From contig JAFXFF010000022.1 in NCBI GenBank assembly GCA_017520705.1, positions 1-64,000 on the forward strand: 64,000 nucleotides of DNA, read 5' to 3'. Under the pieces are notes generated by a model. That model saw nothing but the letters and a program-made list of their open reading frames with translations. It had not been told where the DNA came from and made no database searches. The position numbers and the translations under genes were made by a program. Shown here piece after piece: positions 41,862 to 49,585 of this stretch. Numbering within the stretch: position 1 is the first letter of the stretch; each line of letters opens with the position of its first letter. The stretch is from Clostridia bacterium (GTDB lineage: Bacteria; Bacillota; Clostridia; Oscillospirales; Acutalibacteraceae).

Positions 41862-42596
41862 TTAATCTTCGTTTTCGCCCAATAAATACTGCAACATCTT
41901 TTCGGGGTTGTCTAAAAAGCGCTTGGTCACTTGATAGTGCTCGGTATCCCGATAATCGATCTGCCGAATACCGTCGGCGGAGAATCCCAAAATCTCTGCC
42001 CCCGGAAAAGCCATCAAAATCGGGGAATGGGTCGCAATAATAAACTGAGAATCTTGTTTAACCAACGCATCCATTTCTGCCAACAGGGTCAACAGTCGCA
42101 TCGGTGACAGAGCCGCCTCCGGCTCGTCTAATATGTACAGCCCATTACCGAAAAAACGATTTTGGACAATAGCCAAAAAACTCTCTCCGTGGGATTGATG
42201 ATGGAGAGAAACACCGCCGTAACTACCGGCGGCGCGCACTTGGTCGATATAGGTGGCGGCGTTATACATACTTTCTGCCCGCAAGAAAAAACCATCTTTG
42301 GCATAACCGCGTTTTGCCAGGGTAATGTGCTGGCACAGTTCGGAATGGGTCGCGTTGGTAGAAAAGGTGAAATTTTTCGATCCACCCTCGGCATTAAAGC
42401 CGTAGGCCACGGCGATGGCTTCCAAAAGAGTGGATTTTCCCGTGCCGTTTTCACCCACGAAAAAGGTTACGTTGGAGGAAAAGGACAACCGTTTTTCTTT
42501 GGCTAAAAACCGTATGACAGGGAGTTTGTTGAGATAGGAATCCTCGTTTAGTCGGTTGTCAAAACAAACTTCGGAAATGTATTTGGCAGAGGACAT
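41862..42596 (-). CDS. Stand-alone SMC/RecF-like AAA ATPase
   Basis: The 244-residue protein is a single ABC-type ATPase domain without a coiled coil or membrane part: Walker A FFVGENGTGKSTLLEAIAVA near residue 45, signature-like HQSHGESFLAIV near 134, Walker B GLYILDEPEAALSP near 153, and the switch IIATHSPILMAF near 187. It resembles small predicted ATPases (AAA_15/21, COG3910-like) of unknown function, some linked to DNA repair or defence. GGAGGG lies five bases before ATG 42596. It follows the broken rqcH by 22 bases, with nif3 further upstream in the same direction. Confidence 0.85.
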   Translation of the reverse strand: MSSAKYISEVCFDNRLNEDSYLNKLPVIRFLAKEKRLSFSSNVTFFVGENGTGKSTLLEAIAVAYGFNAEGGSKNFTFSTNATHSELCQHITLAKRGYAKDGFFLRAESMYNAATYIDQVRAAGSYGGVSLHHQSHGESFLAIVQNRFFGNGLYILDEPEAALSPMRLLTLLAEMDALVKQDSQFIIATHSPILMAFPGAEILGFSADGIRQIDYRDTEHYQVTKRFLDNPEKMLQYLLGENED

Positions 42597-42618
42597 TTAA
42601 TCCCTCCTTATCACGGTT

Positions 42619-43473
42619 TTATTCCACCCTTAATCTCTCACACAGTTGCGGGTCGGGGTTGACGTAGGCGGTGCGGTTGTCGGTGTAGATCACCATACCC
42701 GGCTTGGCGCCTGAGGGCTTTTTGACGTATTTAGCGGCGGTATAGTCCACTGGCACCTGCACGCTGTCCGCTGCCTTGGAATGGGTGGCGGCGAGGATGG
42801 CCGCCTGCTCCAGGGTACGGTCGGGGGGCGTTTGTCCCTCGGTGACCACGATGACGTGACTGCCGGGGATGTTCTTGGTGTGGAACCAGATGTCGCCGCC
42901 TCGTGCGGTGCGCAGGGTGAGGCGGTCATTTTCCAGATTGTTCCGCCCCACGTAAATGGTAAAACCGTCGTCTGAGCGGAAGCAGAGCGCTTTCATCGGC
43001 GGCGGGGGCTTCTGTTTTCCTTTCTGCCGCTTGAGATAGCCCTGCTCCTCCAATTCCCGCCGCAGCTCCTCCAGCTCGCGGGTGGAGGTGGCGCGGGTAA
43101 GGCTGTCGAACACTGAGTCGAGGTAAATCAGTTCCTGCTCACCCTCGGCAATCCGCCCCGTCAGTATCCGCTCGGCGGTCTGCGCCTTGCGGTAGTCCTT
43201 GTAATACTTCTGCGCGTTGGCGGCGGCGGAGAGGGCGGGGTCCAGAGGCACCGTGATGGGGGCGCAGTTTTTGTCGTAGTAGTTGATGAGCTGGGCAGAC
43301 GCCGCGCCCACGGGGATGAGGTGCAGTGAGGCGTTGATCAGGTCGCCGTACAGCCGCATCTTGTCGCGGTCGGCAGCGGCGGCCAATTCCTGCCGCTGGT
43401 TGCCCAGCTTGCGTTTGACACGCTCGGTGGCGCTCAGCAATACGCGCAGTAGGTCGTGGCTGCGCACCTTCAT
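42619..43473 (-). CDS. C-terminal fragment of RqcH (coiled coil and NFACT-R)
   Basis: This is the piece after the amber codon, 284 residues from ATG 43473. It has the charged coiled coil (RVKRKLGNQRQELAAAADRD), then GFTIYVGRNNLENDRLT and GGDIWFHTKNIPGSHVIV. No ribosome binding site stands before ATG 43473, so separate translation is doubtful. Confidence 0.6.
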   Translation of the reverse strand: MKVRSHDLLRVLLSATERVKRKLGNQRQELAAAADRDKMRLYGDLINASLHLIPVGAASAQLINYYDKNCAPITVPLDPALSAAANAQKYYKDYRKAQTAERILTGRIAEGEQELIYLDSVFDSLTRATSTRELEELRRELEEQGYLKRQKGKQKPPPPMKALCFRSDDGFTIYVGRNNLENDRLTLRTARGGDIWFHTKNIPGSHVIVVTEGQTPPDRTLEQAAILAATHSKAADSVQVPVDYTAAKYVKKPSGAKPGMVIYTDNRTAYVNPDPQLCERLRVE

Positions 43474-43476
43474 CCG

Positions 43477-44385
43477 CTACGCCGCTGCGCGACGGGCATA
43501 GAAGGCGTCCAGCAGCTCCGAGAAGGATGTCATCTCCTGTCCCGACACCGAGGGGCCGTATTGGATGATGGGCTGAAAACTGAATTCCTGGGGCGTGCCG
43601 TCCGGTTTTACCAGCAGATAGGGCACCCGCCGCTCGCCTGTGAGCACCGCATTGCGGGTGCGGGCAAGGCAGTCGGCCAGTTTTTTCCATTCGCGGTCGG
43701 TGAGGGCGCTGACGGGGGAATCCTCCCCCGCTGTAGCGCGGTAGGCGATCTCGCGGCAGGAGAGGGGAGAGAGCCCCGTCACCGTTTTTTGAATCGCCTT
43801 GGACAGAGGCCCGTCTTTCCCCTCGCGGATGGCGGTCACCACCTCGTCGGGGGTGGCTACGGACAGATCCAACCCCTCGGCAGGGGGCGGCACCTCGTAC
43901 CGCAGACCCGGCAGGATGGGGCGCACCGAGGACATGGCGGGGTCCACCCGCTTGATGGAGTCGATGATGATGCCGTCCTGCCCGATCAGGATAATGTTGC
44001 TGTGGCGGCCCATGATCTCCACCGCCAGGGTGAGGCGGACGGGGTCGCCCAGCTCGTTAATGCAATCAAAGTCGAGGTAAAGCGCCCGTTCCCACCCCTC
44101 CTGACGGATGGCACAGAGCCGTCCGCCGGTGAGTCGCTTGCGCAGCAGCATGCAGAACATAGGCGGCTGGGCAGGGTTTTCCAGCATTTGGGTGGTGAAG
44201 TGAAGGCGAGGGGCGTTGGCACCTGCCGACAGATACAGTTTTTCCGCACCGCCCTTCCACCGCAGGGCGATGACCAATTCTTCCCGTCCGGGCTGATGGA
44301 TCTTGTCAATGCGGGCATCCGTCAGGGTGTCCGCCAATTCCTGCCGAAGGCAGGCCAAAAATGCACCGTCTAACGCCAACTTCAC
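43477..44385 (-). CDS. N-terminal fragment of RqcH (NFACT-N domain)
   Basis: This is the 302-residue piece before the amber codon. It carries the NFACT-N domain through LLDAFYARRAAA and begins at GTG 44385, 24 bases after the nif3-like stop. On its own it would lack the coiled coil and NFACT-R part. See the whole-gene entry for the interpretation. Confidence 0.7.
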   Translation of the reverse strand: MKLALDGAFLACLRQELADTLTDARIDKIHQPGREELVIALRWKGGAEKLYLSAGANAPRLHFTTQMLENPAQPPMFCMLLRKRLTGGRLCAIRQEGWERALYLDFDCINELGDPVRLTLAVEIMGRHSNIILIGQDGIIIDSIKRVDPAMSSVRPILPGLRYEVPPPAEGLDLSVATPDEVVTAIREGKDGPLSKAIQKTVTGLSPLSCREIAYRATAGEDSPVSALTDREWKKLADCLARTRNAVLTGERRVPYLLVKPDGTPQEFSFQPIIQYGPSVSGQEMTSFSELLDAFYARRAAA

Positions 44386-44409
44386 TCACCACCTTTCTAA
44401 AAAATCAAA

Positions 44410-45147
44410 TCATTTCACAACGGAAAAGCTCTCACCCTCGTGATAGGGCACCACCGGAAGAGCGGGGAATTCCTCGGTGAGCCAGCGGCAAAGGGTGTCC
44501 ACCACGGGAGCCTCGGTGGAGTAGTGGCCGCCGTCGATGACGTTGATGCGTCCCGCGGCATACAGCCATTCGTGGTGTTTCACCTCACCGGTGACGAAGC
44601 AGTCTGCCAGCCCGATGCAGGCGGCGATGAATCCGCCGCCACCGCCGCCGCAGACGGCGACTTTCTTGACCGGCTTGTCACCTGCCGCACGCACAGGCGT
44701 GCCCAGCGCCGCCGCCGCGTGGGCGGCAAAGGCGGTGGCGGTCATCTCCTCGGGCAGGGTGCCGATGCGGGAGATGCCGTCGGCGGCGGTCTCCACGTCG
44801 GTCAGCCCCAGTCGGGCCGCCAGCACGTCGTTGACGCCGCCCACCGCTTTATCCAGATTGGTGTGGGCGGAGATGGCGCTGATGCCCGCCGCCGCCAGGC
44901 GGTAGGGCATGCTGTCGGCGGTGAGTTGCTTCATACCGTGGAAGATGACGGGGTGGTGGGTGATGATCAGGTCGGCGCCGATGGCCTTGGCGGCCTGAAG
45001 CGCCCCGTCGGTGGCGTCCAGTGCCACCAGCACGCGGCTGACGGGCAGGTCGTAGCCGCCCACCATCAGGCCCACGTTGTCCCACTCCTCGCAGGTGTCA
45101 TAGGGCGCTTTCGCACCCAAAAAATCGTAGATTTCTTTCAGTAGCAT
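44410..45147 (-). CDS. Nif3-like dinuclear metal center protein
   Basis: The 245-residue protein is a short Nif3 (DUF34/YbgI/YqfO) member: YDTCEEWDNVGLMVGG near residue 19, the metal ligands in LIITHHPVIFHGMKQL near 60 and AISAHTNLDKAVGGVNDVLA near 94, and FVTGEVKHHEWLYA near 185. It lacks the inserted domain of the longer Bacillus form. The family is very widespread, with GTP cyclohydrolase-like proposals but no firm role. GGAGGG precedes ATG 45147. In Firmicutes it often follows rpoD; here it heads the leftward rqcH-ATPase group. Confidence 0.92.
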   Translation of the reverse strand: MLLKEIYDFLGAKAPYDTCEEWDNVGLMVGGYDLPVSRVLVALDATDGALQAAKAIGADLIITHHPVIFHGMKQLTADSMPYRLAAAGISAISAHTNLDKAVGGVNDVLAARLGLTDVETAADGISRIGTLPEEMTATAFAAHAAAALGTPVRAAGDKPVKKVAVCGGGGGGFIAACIGLADCFVTGEVKHHEWLYAAGRINVIDGGHYSTEAPVVDTLCRWLTEEFPALPVVPYHEGESFSVVK

Positions 45148-45181
45148 AGAGGAAACCCTCCTATTTTTATAGATTACCCCT

Positions 45182-45190
45182 ATTATAGCA
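45182..45190 (-). promoter_or_regulatory. Extended -10 promoter of the nif3-like gene
   Basis: Minus strand TGcTATAAT (-10 at 45187-45182); no good -35 box is visible. Confidence 0.6.
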
Positions 45191-45228
45191 CACTTTTTTG
45201 AAAAAACATAGCCTTATTTGCCGCATTT

Positions 45229-45237
45229 TGCTATAAT
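45229..45237 (+). promoter_or_regulatory. Extended -10 promoter of the ECF sigma operon
   Basis: TGcTATAAT (45229-45237) with no good -35 box, divergent from the similar element at 45,182. Confidence 0.55.
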
Positions 45238-45312
45238 GTGTGTGACGAAACGTTTTTTTACACGTCTTGATATGTGAAAGGATCTTTTCACAAGCAGAGG
45301 GGAGGAAAACCG

Positions 45313-45873
45313 ATGGAGGATAGCCGCATTGTCGCTTTGTACTGGGAGAGGGATGAGTCTGCCCTGACCCATACCCGTGAGAAATACGGCGCCTATTGCC
45401 ACGCCATTGCGTGGCAGATCTTGCACAGCCGCGAGGACGCCGCCGAGTGCGAAAACGACACCTATCTGCGGGCGTGGAATAATATGCCCCCCGACCGCCC
45501 TCAGGGGTTGCGCGCCTATTTGGGCGCCATCACCCGACGGCTGTCGCTGGACCGCTGGCGGCAGAGCCGCGCACAGCGCCGTGGAGGCGGTGAGGTGGCG
45601 CTGTCCTTGGAGGAGTTGGGCGAGTGCGTGTCCCACCCCGACACCGTCCCCGAGGCGGTGGAGGCAGGGGAGATCGCCGCCATCCTGTCGGATTTTCTTC
45701 GTTCCCTGCCGTCGGCCGAGTGCGATGTGTTCCTGCGCCGCTATTGGTATTTTGATTCGGTGGCGCAGATCGCACGGCGGTACGGCTACAGCGAAAGCAA
45801 AGTGAAAATGACGCTCAAGCGCACACGGGATAGCCTCCGTGCTGTGCTGGAGAAGGAGGGAATCTACGTATGA
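45313..45873 (+). CDS. ECF-type sigma-70 family factor
   Basis: The 186-residue protein has sigma region 2 (YGAYCHAIAWQILHSREDAAE, then NDTYLRAWNNMPPDRPQGLRAYLGAITRRLSLDRWR) and region 4 helix-turn-helix (FLRRYWYFDSVAQIARRYGY SESKVKMTLKRTRDSLR), with nothing between, as in extracytoplasmic-function sigma factors. GGGGAGGAAAACCG precedes ATG 45313. It overlaps the next gene by four bases (ATGA), the usual coupling of a sigma factor with its membrane partner. Its target promoters are unknown. Confidence 0.92.
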   Translation: MEDSRIVALYWERDESALTHTREKYGAYCHAIAWQILHSREDAAECENDTYLRAWNNMPPDRPQGLRAYLGAITRRLSLDRWRQSRAQRRGGGEVALSLEELGECVSHPDTVPEAVEAGEIAAILSDFLRSLPSAECDVFLRRYWYFDSVAQIARRYGYSESKVKMTLKRTRDSLRAVLEKEGIYV

Positions 45874-46997
45874 TGAATTTTTGGCTGCTCAACGCCATCG
45901 GCGATATCGACCCCGATTTGGTGGAGCGGGCGGCACAGCGCCCTCGTAAGGTTTTGCCCCTGCGGTGGGTGGCGGCGGTGGCCGCCGCCGCGGTGATGGT
46001 GGTGGGTTTGGGCGCGTGGTGGCTCAATCGCCCCGCCGATAAGCCGCCGATTACACCGCCTGCCGATAGCACCACCACGACTACGACGAATGAGCCCATC
46101 ACCGCCACCACCATCGGTGGCGTGATTACCCCCACCACCACGACCACTACCGTCACCACTACCGTCACCACTACCGAACCCACTACCGAGCCCACCACCC
46201 AACCCACCACCACCCCTGACAATCCCCCCGACACCGGCGGCGATAATAAAGAGTGCGTGGTGCACAGTCTGCTCTATCACAGCATCCCTGTCGGCCCCGA
46301 TGCCGTGGGTAAAGAGGTATACGATGCCTTTTTTGAAACCTATGGCCGTGATAAGGATGAACCCATTCCCGACCCCGATCTGATCTATCCTTTCACGGAG
46401 TGCCACTATCCTGAAAGTAATATTGTGAATTTTGTTAAGTTTACCGGTATTACCAAAGAGGAATTTATCGCATCAGTGTGGAGTCAGGATTGGATTGCTT
46501 CTGTGGGAGGCGTGGAGGCGTTTCTGAATCTGCCGTATGATTTCGGCAATCCCTATTCCTTGTTCACCTATGGGGATTATTTCGACGCCATCTACGGTGA
46601 CGATCCCCACTTGACGGCGTGGGTGTTTCACCGCAGGGCGGCCAATGTGTTGAATGACCCCGATTATCCGTATCAGTATTGCTATCGGTTGTACAGCTAC
46701 CCCGAAGATCCGCTGTACAATCTGGAGGGGTATACCTCCTATAAGGTCTATCGCTCTTTGTCGGGCGACAGTGAGAGCATCATCGGCTTCGTGGAGTTTG
46801 CGGGTATTCCCCGCGAGAAGTTTATCGAGGCCTACGGCTGGGGTGACAAACTGGACGAAAAGGCCACCGACCATTTCGAATATGCGCCCTACACCTACCG
46901 CCAGTTTGTGGATGCTATCTACGGCGACGATCAAGCCCTGCGCGACTGGGTGTTTGACCGCTACGTCTTCCACCCCGATTATCCCAAAGCACCCTAA
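45870..46997 (+). CDS. Membrane partner of the ECF sigma factor with duplicated external domain
   Basis: The 375-residue protein has a short cytoplasmic N-terminus (NFWLLNAIGDIDPDLVERA), one membrane segment (WVAAVAAAAVMVVGLGAWWL near residue 33-52), a Thr/Pro linker (about 65-125), and an external region with two related units. Unit one has VNFVKFTGITKEEFIASVW and YFDAIYGDDPHLTAWVFHRR; unit two has IGFVEFAGIPREKFIEAYGW and FVDAIYGDDQALRDWVFDRY. Position and topology suggest an anti-sigma factor or sensor, but no classical zinc anti-sigma motif is seen. It is translationally coupled to the sigma gene. Confidence 0.85.
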   Translation: MMNFWLLNAIGDIDPDLVERAAQRPRKVLPLRWVAAVAAAAVMVVGLGAWWLNRPADKPPITPPADSTTTTTTNEPITATTIGGVITPTTTTTTVTTTVTTTEPTTEPTTQPTTTPDNPPDTGGDNKECVVHSLLYHSIPVGPDAVGKEVYDAFFETYGRDKDEPIPDPDLIYPFTECHYPESNIVNFVKFTGITKEEFIASVWSQDWIASVGGVEAFLNLPYDFGNPYSLFTYGDYFDAIYGDDPHLTAWVFHRRAANVLNDPDYPYQYCYRLYSYPEDPLYNLEGYTSYKVYRSLSGDSESIIGFVEFAGIPREKFIEAYGWGDKLDEKATDHFEYAPYTYRQFVDAIYGDDQALRDWVFDRYVFHPDYPKAP

Positions 46998-47001
46998 CGA
47001 A

Positions 47002-47035
47002 AAAAAGGCTCTGTGCAATCGCACAGAGCCTTTTT
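47002..47035. terminator. Terminator of the ECF sigma operon
   Basis: Stem AAAAGGCTCTGTGC/GCACAGAGCCTTTT, loop AATC, T-runs on both strands. Confidence 0.92.
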
Positions 47036-47062
47036 GTATCGTAGGTAGGTTGGATAGAACCC

Positions 47063-47110
47063 GTAGGGGCGTTCTGTGAACGCCCGCGGGCGAACAAAGT
47101 TCTCCCCTAC
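47063..47110. repeat. 48-bp GTAGGGGCG palindromic element, copy 2
   Basis: It differs from the copy at 24,275-24,322 at four positions. A GGTTGGATAGAACCC lead-in matches the GTCGGATAGAATCC lead-ins of other elements here. Confidence 0.85.
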
Positions 47111-47135
47111 AATCCCACAATAAGATTACGCAATC

Positions 47136-48401
47136 TCACTCAATCATCAACTTGACAATTTCCTCATCCGTGGGCTGCATACCCACGCGGCCGATGTGAC
47201 CCACGTCGCGGATGGTTTTTGCCGTGTCCTCTCCCAAGATACCGGTTCCTTGTGAGTAGGCCTTGCCCTGCATGGCTAGGGTGTGGGCAAACAGCGCTGC
47301 ATCCAGTGCGGAGGAGATCTTCACCGCGCAAGAGGCCTTGGCACCGTCACAGATGATGCCGGGAATGTCCGCCAGGGTGTTGTCCACCGTGTCCTTGATC
47401 TGCTGGATGGTGCCGCCCACCAGATAGGTGATGGCCGCACCCGCCGCACAGGCGGCAGACACCGCACCGCAGAAGGCGGACAGCTTGCCGATGTATTCTT
47501 TCTGATACACTGTCATCAGGCTGGAGAACACCAGCGCCCGCATCATCTGCTCCTCGCTCATCTGCTTCTCTCGGGCATAGACGATGACGGGGACGGTGGA
47601 GGTGATGCCCTGATTGCCGCTGCCGGAGGTGATGATCACCGGCATATCGCAGCCGTCCATACGTGCCTCGGAGGCGGCGGCAGCGTAGGCGCGCATCTTG
47701 GCGTACACGCCGTTCTGGTAGGTATCCAGAATGGCTTTGCCGATGCCGATGCCGTAGTCGCCCTGCATACCGCGGCCCGCAATCGCCATATTGCAGGCAA
47801 TCTGCTTGTCGGTGAAGGGACGAATGAGGTCTAATTCCACCTCATTGGCGAAATCGTAGATGTTTTCAATGCTCAGGCCGCTGCGGTCCGCCACCTCGGT
47901 GGCTTCGCGGAGATCCTCCACCCAGTGGAGGATGTCGCGGTCGCGGGTGATGCGCACGATGTTCTGGTGGCTGTAGCGCACCTCCACCTCGGCGTGGTGG
48001 CCGTCGCCATCCAGCTCGATGATGAAGTGGAGGGGGATGGCCGACTCCAGGAATTCCACCTTGCATTTTTTGGCCGCCACAAACTGTGCCGCAGCAACGC
48101 GTCCCTCGTCGCAGACACTCTCCAGCACCTCCATGTGGCGGTCGGCGTTGCCCGCCAGCGCACCCAGGGCGCAGGCCGCCTCGATGCCGGTCATACCGCC
48201 GGAGTTGGGGATGCGCACACAGCGCACGTTTTTGATGATGTTGCCGCTGCACCAGGCGGTGATGCGCTCGGGGTCACACCCCAGAGCCTCCCGTCCTTTA
48301 GCGGCGGCATAGGCCAGCGCAATCGGCTCGGTACAGCCCATGGCAGGCACCAATTCCTCAGCGAGGATGGCGAGGAAATCTTGCTTTATTTTCTCGTTCA
48401 T
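47136..48401 (-). CDS. L-cysteine desulfidase / serine dehydratase alpha-like protein (UPF0597, CyuA-like)
   Basis: The 421-residue protein matches the UPF0597 family: LAEELVPAMGCTEPIALAYAAAKG near residue 18, CSGNIIKNVRCVRIPNSGGMTGI near 50, and GSGNQGITSTVPVIVYAREK near 275. The family is related to the alpha subunit of iron-sulfur serine dehydratases. The enterobacterial member CyuA degrades cysteine to pyruvate, sulfide and ammonia. The conserved cysteines fit a 4Fe-4S site. ATG 48401 is preferred to GTG 48410 because AAAGAG then has proper spacing. It has its own TTTACA-TAGAAT promoter. Confidence 0.88.
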   Translation of the reverse strand: MNEKIKQDFLAILAEELVPAMGCTEPIALAYAAAKGREALGCDPERITAWCSGNIIKNVRCVRIPNSGGMTGIEAACALGALAGNADRHMEVLESVCDEGRVAAAQFVAAKKCKVEFLESAIPLHFIIELDGDGHHAEVEVRYSHQNIVRITRDRDILHWVEDLREATEVADRSGLSIENIYDFANEVELDLIRPFTDKQIACNMAIAGRGMQGDYGIGIGKAILDTYQNGVYAKMRAYAAAASEARMDGCDMPVIITSGSGNQGITSTVPVIVYAREKQMSEEQMMRALVFSSLMTVYQKEYIGKLSAFCGAVSAACAAGAAITYLVGGTIQQIKDTVDNTLADIPGIICDGAKASCAVKISSALDAALFAHTLAMQGKAYSQGTGILGEDTAKTIRDVGHIGRVGMQPTDEEIVKLMIE

Positions 48402-48436
48402 ATCGTTCACGCTCTTTCGACGTCGTTATCTTTTTC

Positions 48437-48465
48437 ATTCTATCAAATGTGGAAGCATTTGTAAA
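48437..48465 (-). promoter_or_regulatory. Promoter of the cysteine desulfidase-like gene
   Basis: Minus strand: TTTACA (48465-48460), 17-bp spacer, TAGAAT (48442-48437). Confidence 0.7.
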
Positions 48466-48496
48466 GTCGAAATGCAGAAAACCTTGAATAGGACTT

Positions 48497-48665
48497 GTAG
48501 GGGCGGGCGTAGCGAAGCGACACGAGCGGCAATGAATGACAGTCCAGCGGACTGTCAGAACCGCGAGTGGACCGAGCCGCAGCGAGACCCTCGACCGCCC
48601 GTAGCCGCGTCAGCGGCGTGCCTCCCTTGTGTAAAGGGAGGTGTCGGCGTTAGCCGACGGAGGGA
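48497..48665. repeat. Composite dispersed repeat overlapping the end of the IspD-like gene
   Basis: GTAGGGGCGGGCGTAGCG, then about 80 bases with AATGAATGACAGTCC and GAACCGCGAGTGGACCGAGC, then CCTCCCTTGTGTAAAGGGAGG and GACGGAGGGATTG. The central block recurs almost unchanged at 52,715-52,795, the last block at 50,921-50,970. Confidence 0.85.
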
Positions 48666-49372
48666 TTGTGATTTCTCCTCTCCAAAATCGCCGTCAAGAT
48701 CTCGGTGTCCTCGGGGGTGGTGAGGTGCAGTTTGTTCAGCGAGGTATCCTTGGACAAATACAGCCGATGCCCGTAATGCAGCAGTAACGTGGGCAAATAG
48801 GCCGTTTCGCTCATCTGCACCCCTTCCTCCCACGCCCGGTCATACAGCGCCTTGGCGATGCCGTATTGCGCTGTCCAGGGCAGGTTGAGGGTGCGGTGGG
48901 TCTCTTTGTAGTGGATGGCGTCGCAGGTCACCCCGTCAAAGGTTTCCGCCAAATTATAGATGCAGGGCATGGCCGCCATGGCGTTGCCGTATCGTGCCGC
49001 CACCCGAAAGGTATCCTCCAAAATCTCCTCGGTGAGAAACACCCCCGTGCTCAGGCACACCGCCACCACGTCCTCGGGCTTGGCTATGCCCTCCAGCCCA
49101 CGAAAGCCGCAGTAGGTGGAGGCTTGGCAGGTGTCGCCGCCCTCCACCACCCATTTCACTTTGTGATAGCCGTATTCCGCGCACCACTCCCATATCGCCT
49201 GCTCATAGGCAGGGACGGTGACCACGCACACCCCGTCCACGCAGGCGGCTTGTTCCAGCACCTCCAGCACGTAGGTGATGACGGGCCGCCCTGCCATCTC
49301 GGTGAATTGCTTAGGTACTGCCGCCCCCAGCCGCTTGCCCGTACCGCCCGCCAATACGATGGCGTAGTTCAT
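48650..49372 (-). CDS. Degenerate IspD/TarI-like cytidylyltransferase
   Basis: The 240-residue protein begins with the nucleotide loop of IspD/TarI enzymes, IVLAGGTGKRLGAAVPKQF, and has the right fold length. The conserved HDAxRP segment, which carries catalytic Asp and Arg in relatives, is replaced by CLSTGVFLTEEIL near residue 108. The later TPQxF-like segment reads TAQYGIAKAL. It may therefore have changed activity or lost it. AAAGGAGC precedes ATG 49372. The last residues (NPSVG) and the stop come from the dispersed repeat that abuts the 3' end, suggesting that the repeat inserted into the gene. It is isolated from any isoprenoid or teichoic acid gene. Confidence 0.8.
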   Translation of the reverse strand: MNYAIVLAGGTGKRLGAAVPKQFTEMAGRPVITYVLEVLEQAACVDGVCVVTVPAYEQAIWEWCAEYGYHKVKWVVEGGDTCQASTYCGFRGLEGIAKPEDVVAVCLSTGVFLTEEILEDTFRVAARYGNAMAAMPCIYNLAETFDGVTCDAIHYKETHRTLNLPWTAQYGIAKALYDRAWEEGVQMSETAYLPTLLLHYGHRLYLSKDTSLNKLHLTTPEDTEILTAILERRNHNPSVG

Positions 49373-49430
49373 ACCAAACCGCTCCTTTACGCAATAGTCG
49401 CTGTTAGTATACCCGGAAAAGGATAATAAA

Positions 49431-49545
49431 AAAGCCTCCCTCTTGAGGGAGGTGGCATTTGCGCAGCAAATGACGGAGGGAGTTTTTGGGGATGACTCCC
49501 TCAGTCAGCCTGACGGCTGACAGCTCCCTCGGAGAGGGAGCCTAT
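49431..49545. repeat. Tandem pair of CTCCCT...AGGGAG dispersed repeats
   Basis: Two hairpin-pair modules in a row: GCCTCCCTCTTGAGGGAGGTGGC ... GACGGAGGGAG, then ACTCCCTCAGTCAGCC ... CTCCCTCGGAGAGGGAGCC. No gene is present between 49,373 and 49,585. Confidence 0.8.
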
Positions 49546-49546
49546 C

Positions 49547-49581
49547 AAAACAGCCTACGGAACGTTCCGTAGGCTGTTTCA
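49547..49581 (-). terminator. Terminator of the MFS permease gene
   Basis: Stem AAACAGCCTACGGAA/TTCCGTAGGCTGTTT with TTTT on the minus strand. Confidence 0.85.
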
Positions 49582-49585
49582 AGGT

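Larger units (their letters stand above)
42619..44385 (-). pseudogene. rqcH: rqcH (NFACT / fibronectin-binding protein A family) interrupted by an in-frame TAG
   Basis: Read through one TAG at 43,477-43,479, the frame gives a 588-codon protein of normal RqcH length with both halves conserved: NFACT-N (ARIDKIHQPGREELVIAL, FCMLLRKRLTGGRL) and coiled coil plus NFACT-R (GDIWFHTKNIPGSHVIV near the end). RqcH recruits tRNA-Ala to stalled 50S subunits and adds alanine tails for ribosome rescue. The stop falls in FYARRAAA-TAG-RMKVRSHDLLRVL, where relatives carry Glu, so a single GAG to TAG change explains it. The start is GTG 44385 with AAAGGTGG. It could be a true nonsense mutation, a sequence error, or readthrough. 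Other genes here use TAG as a normal stop. Confidence 0.85.

Noticed and set aside
43477..43479. Genome-wide amber recoding to explain the rqcH stop
   Set aside because: TAG is used as the natural stop of trmD, ruvX and the 24,622 gene, so the codon is not generally reassigned.
43139..43690. 183-codon minus-strand frame over the rqcH break
   Set aside because: It is in another frame than rqcH, gives Pro/Arg/Gly-rich sequence, and no frameshift is needed since both rqcH halves share one frame.
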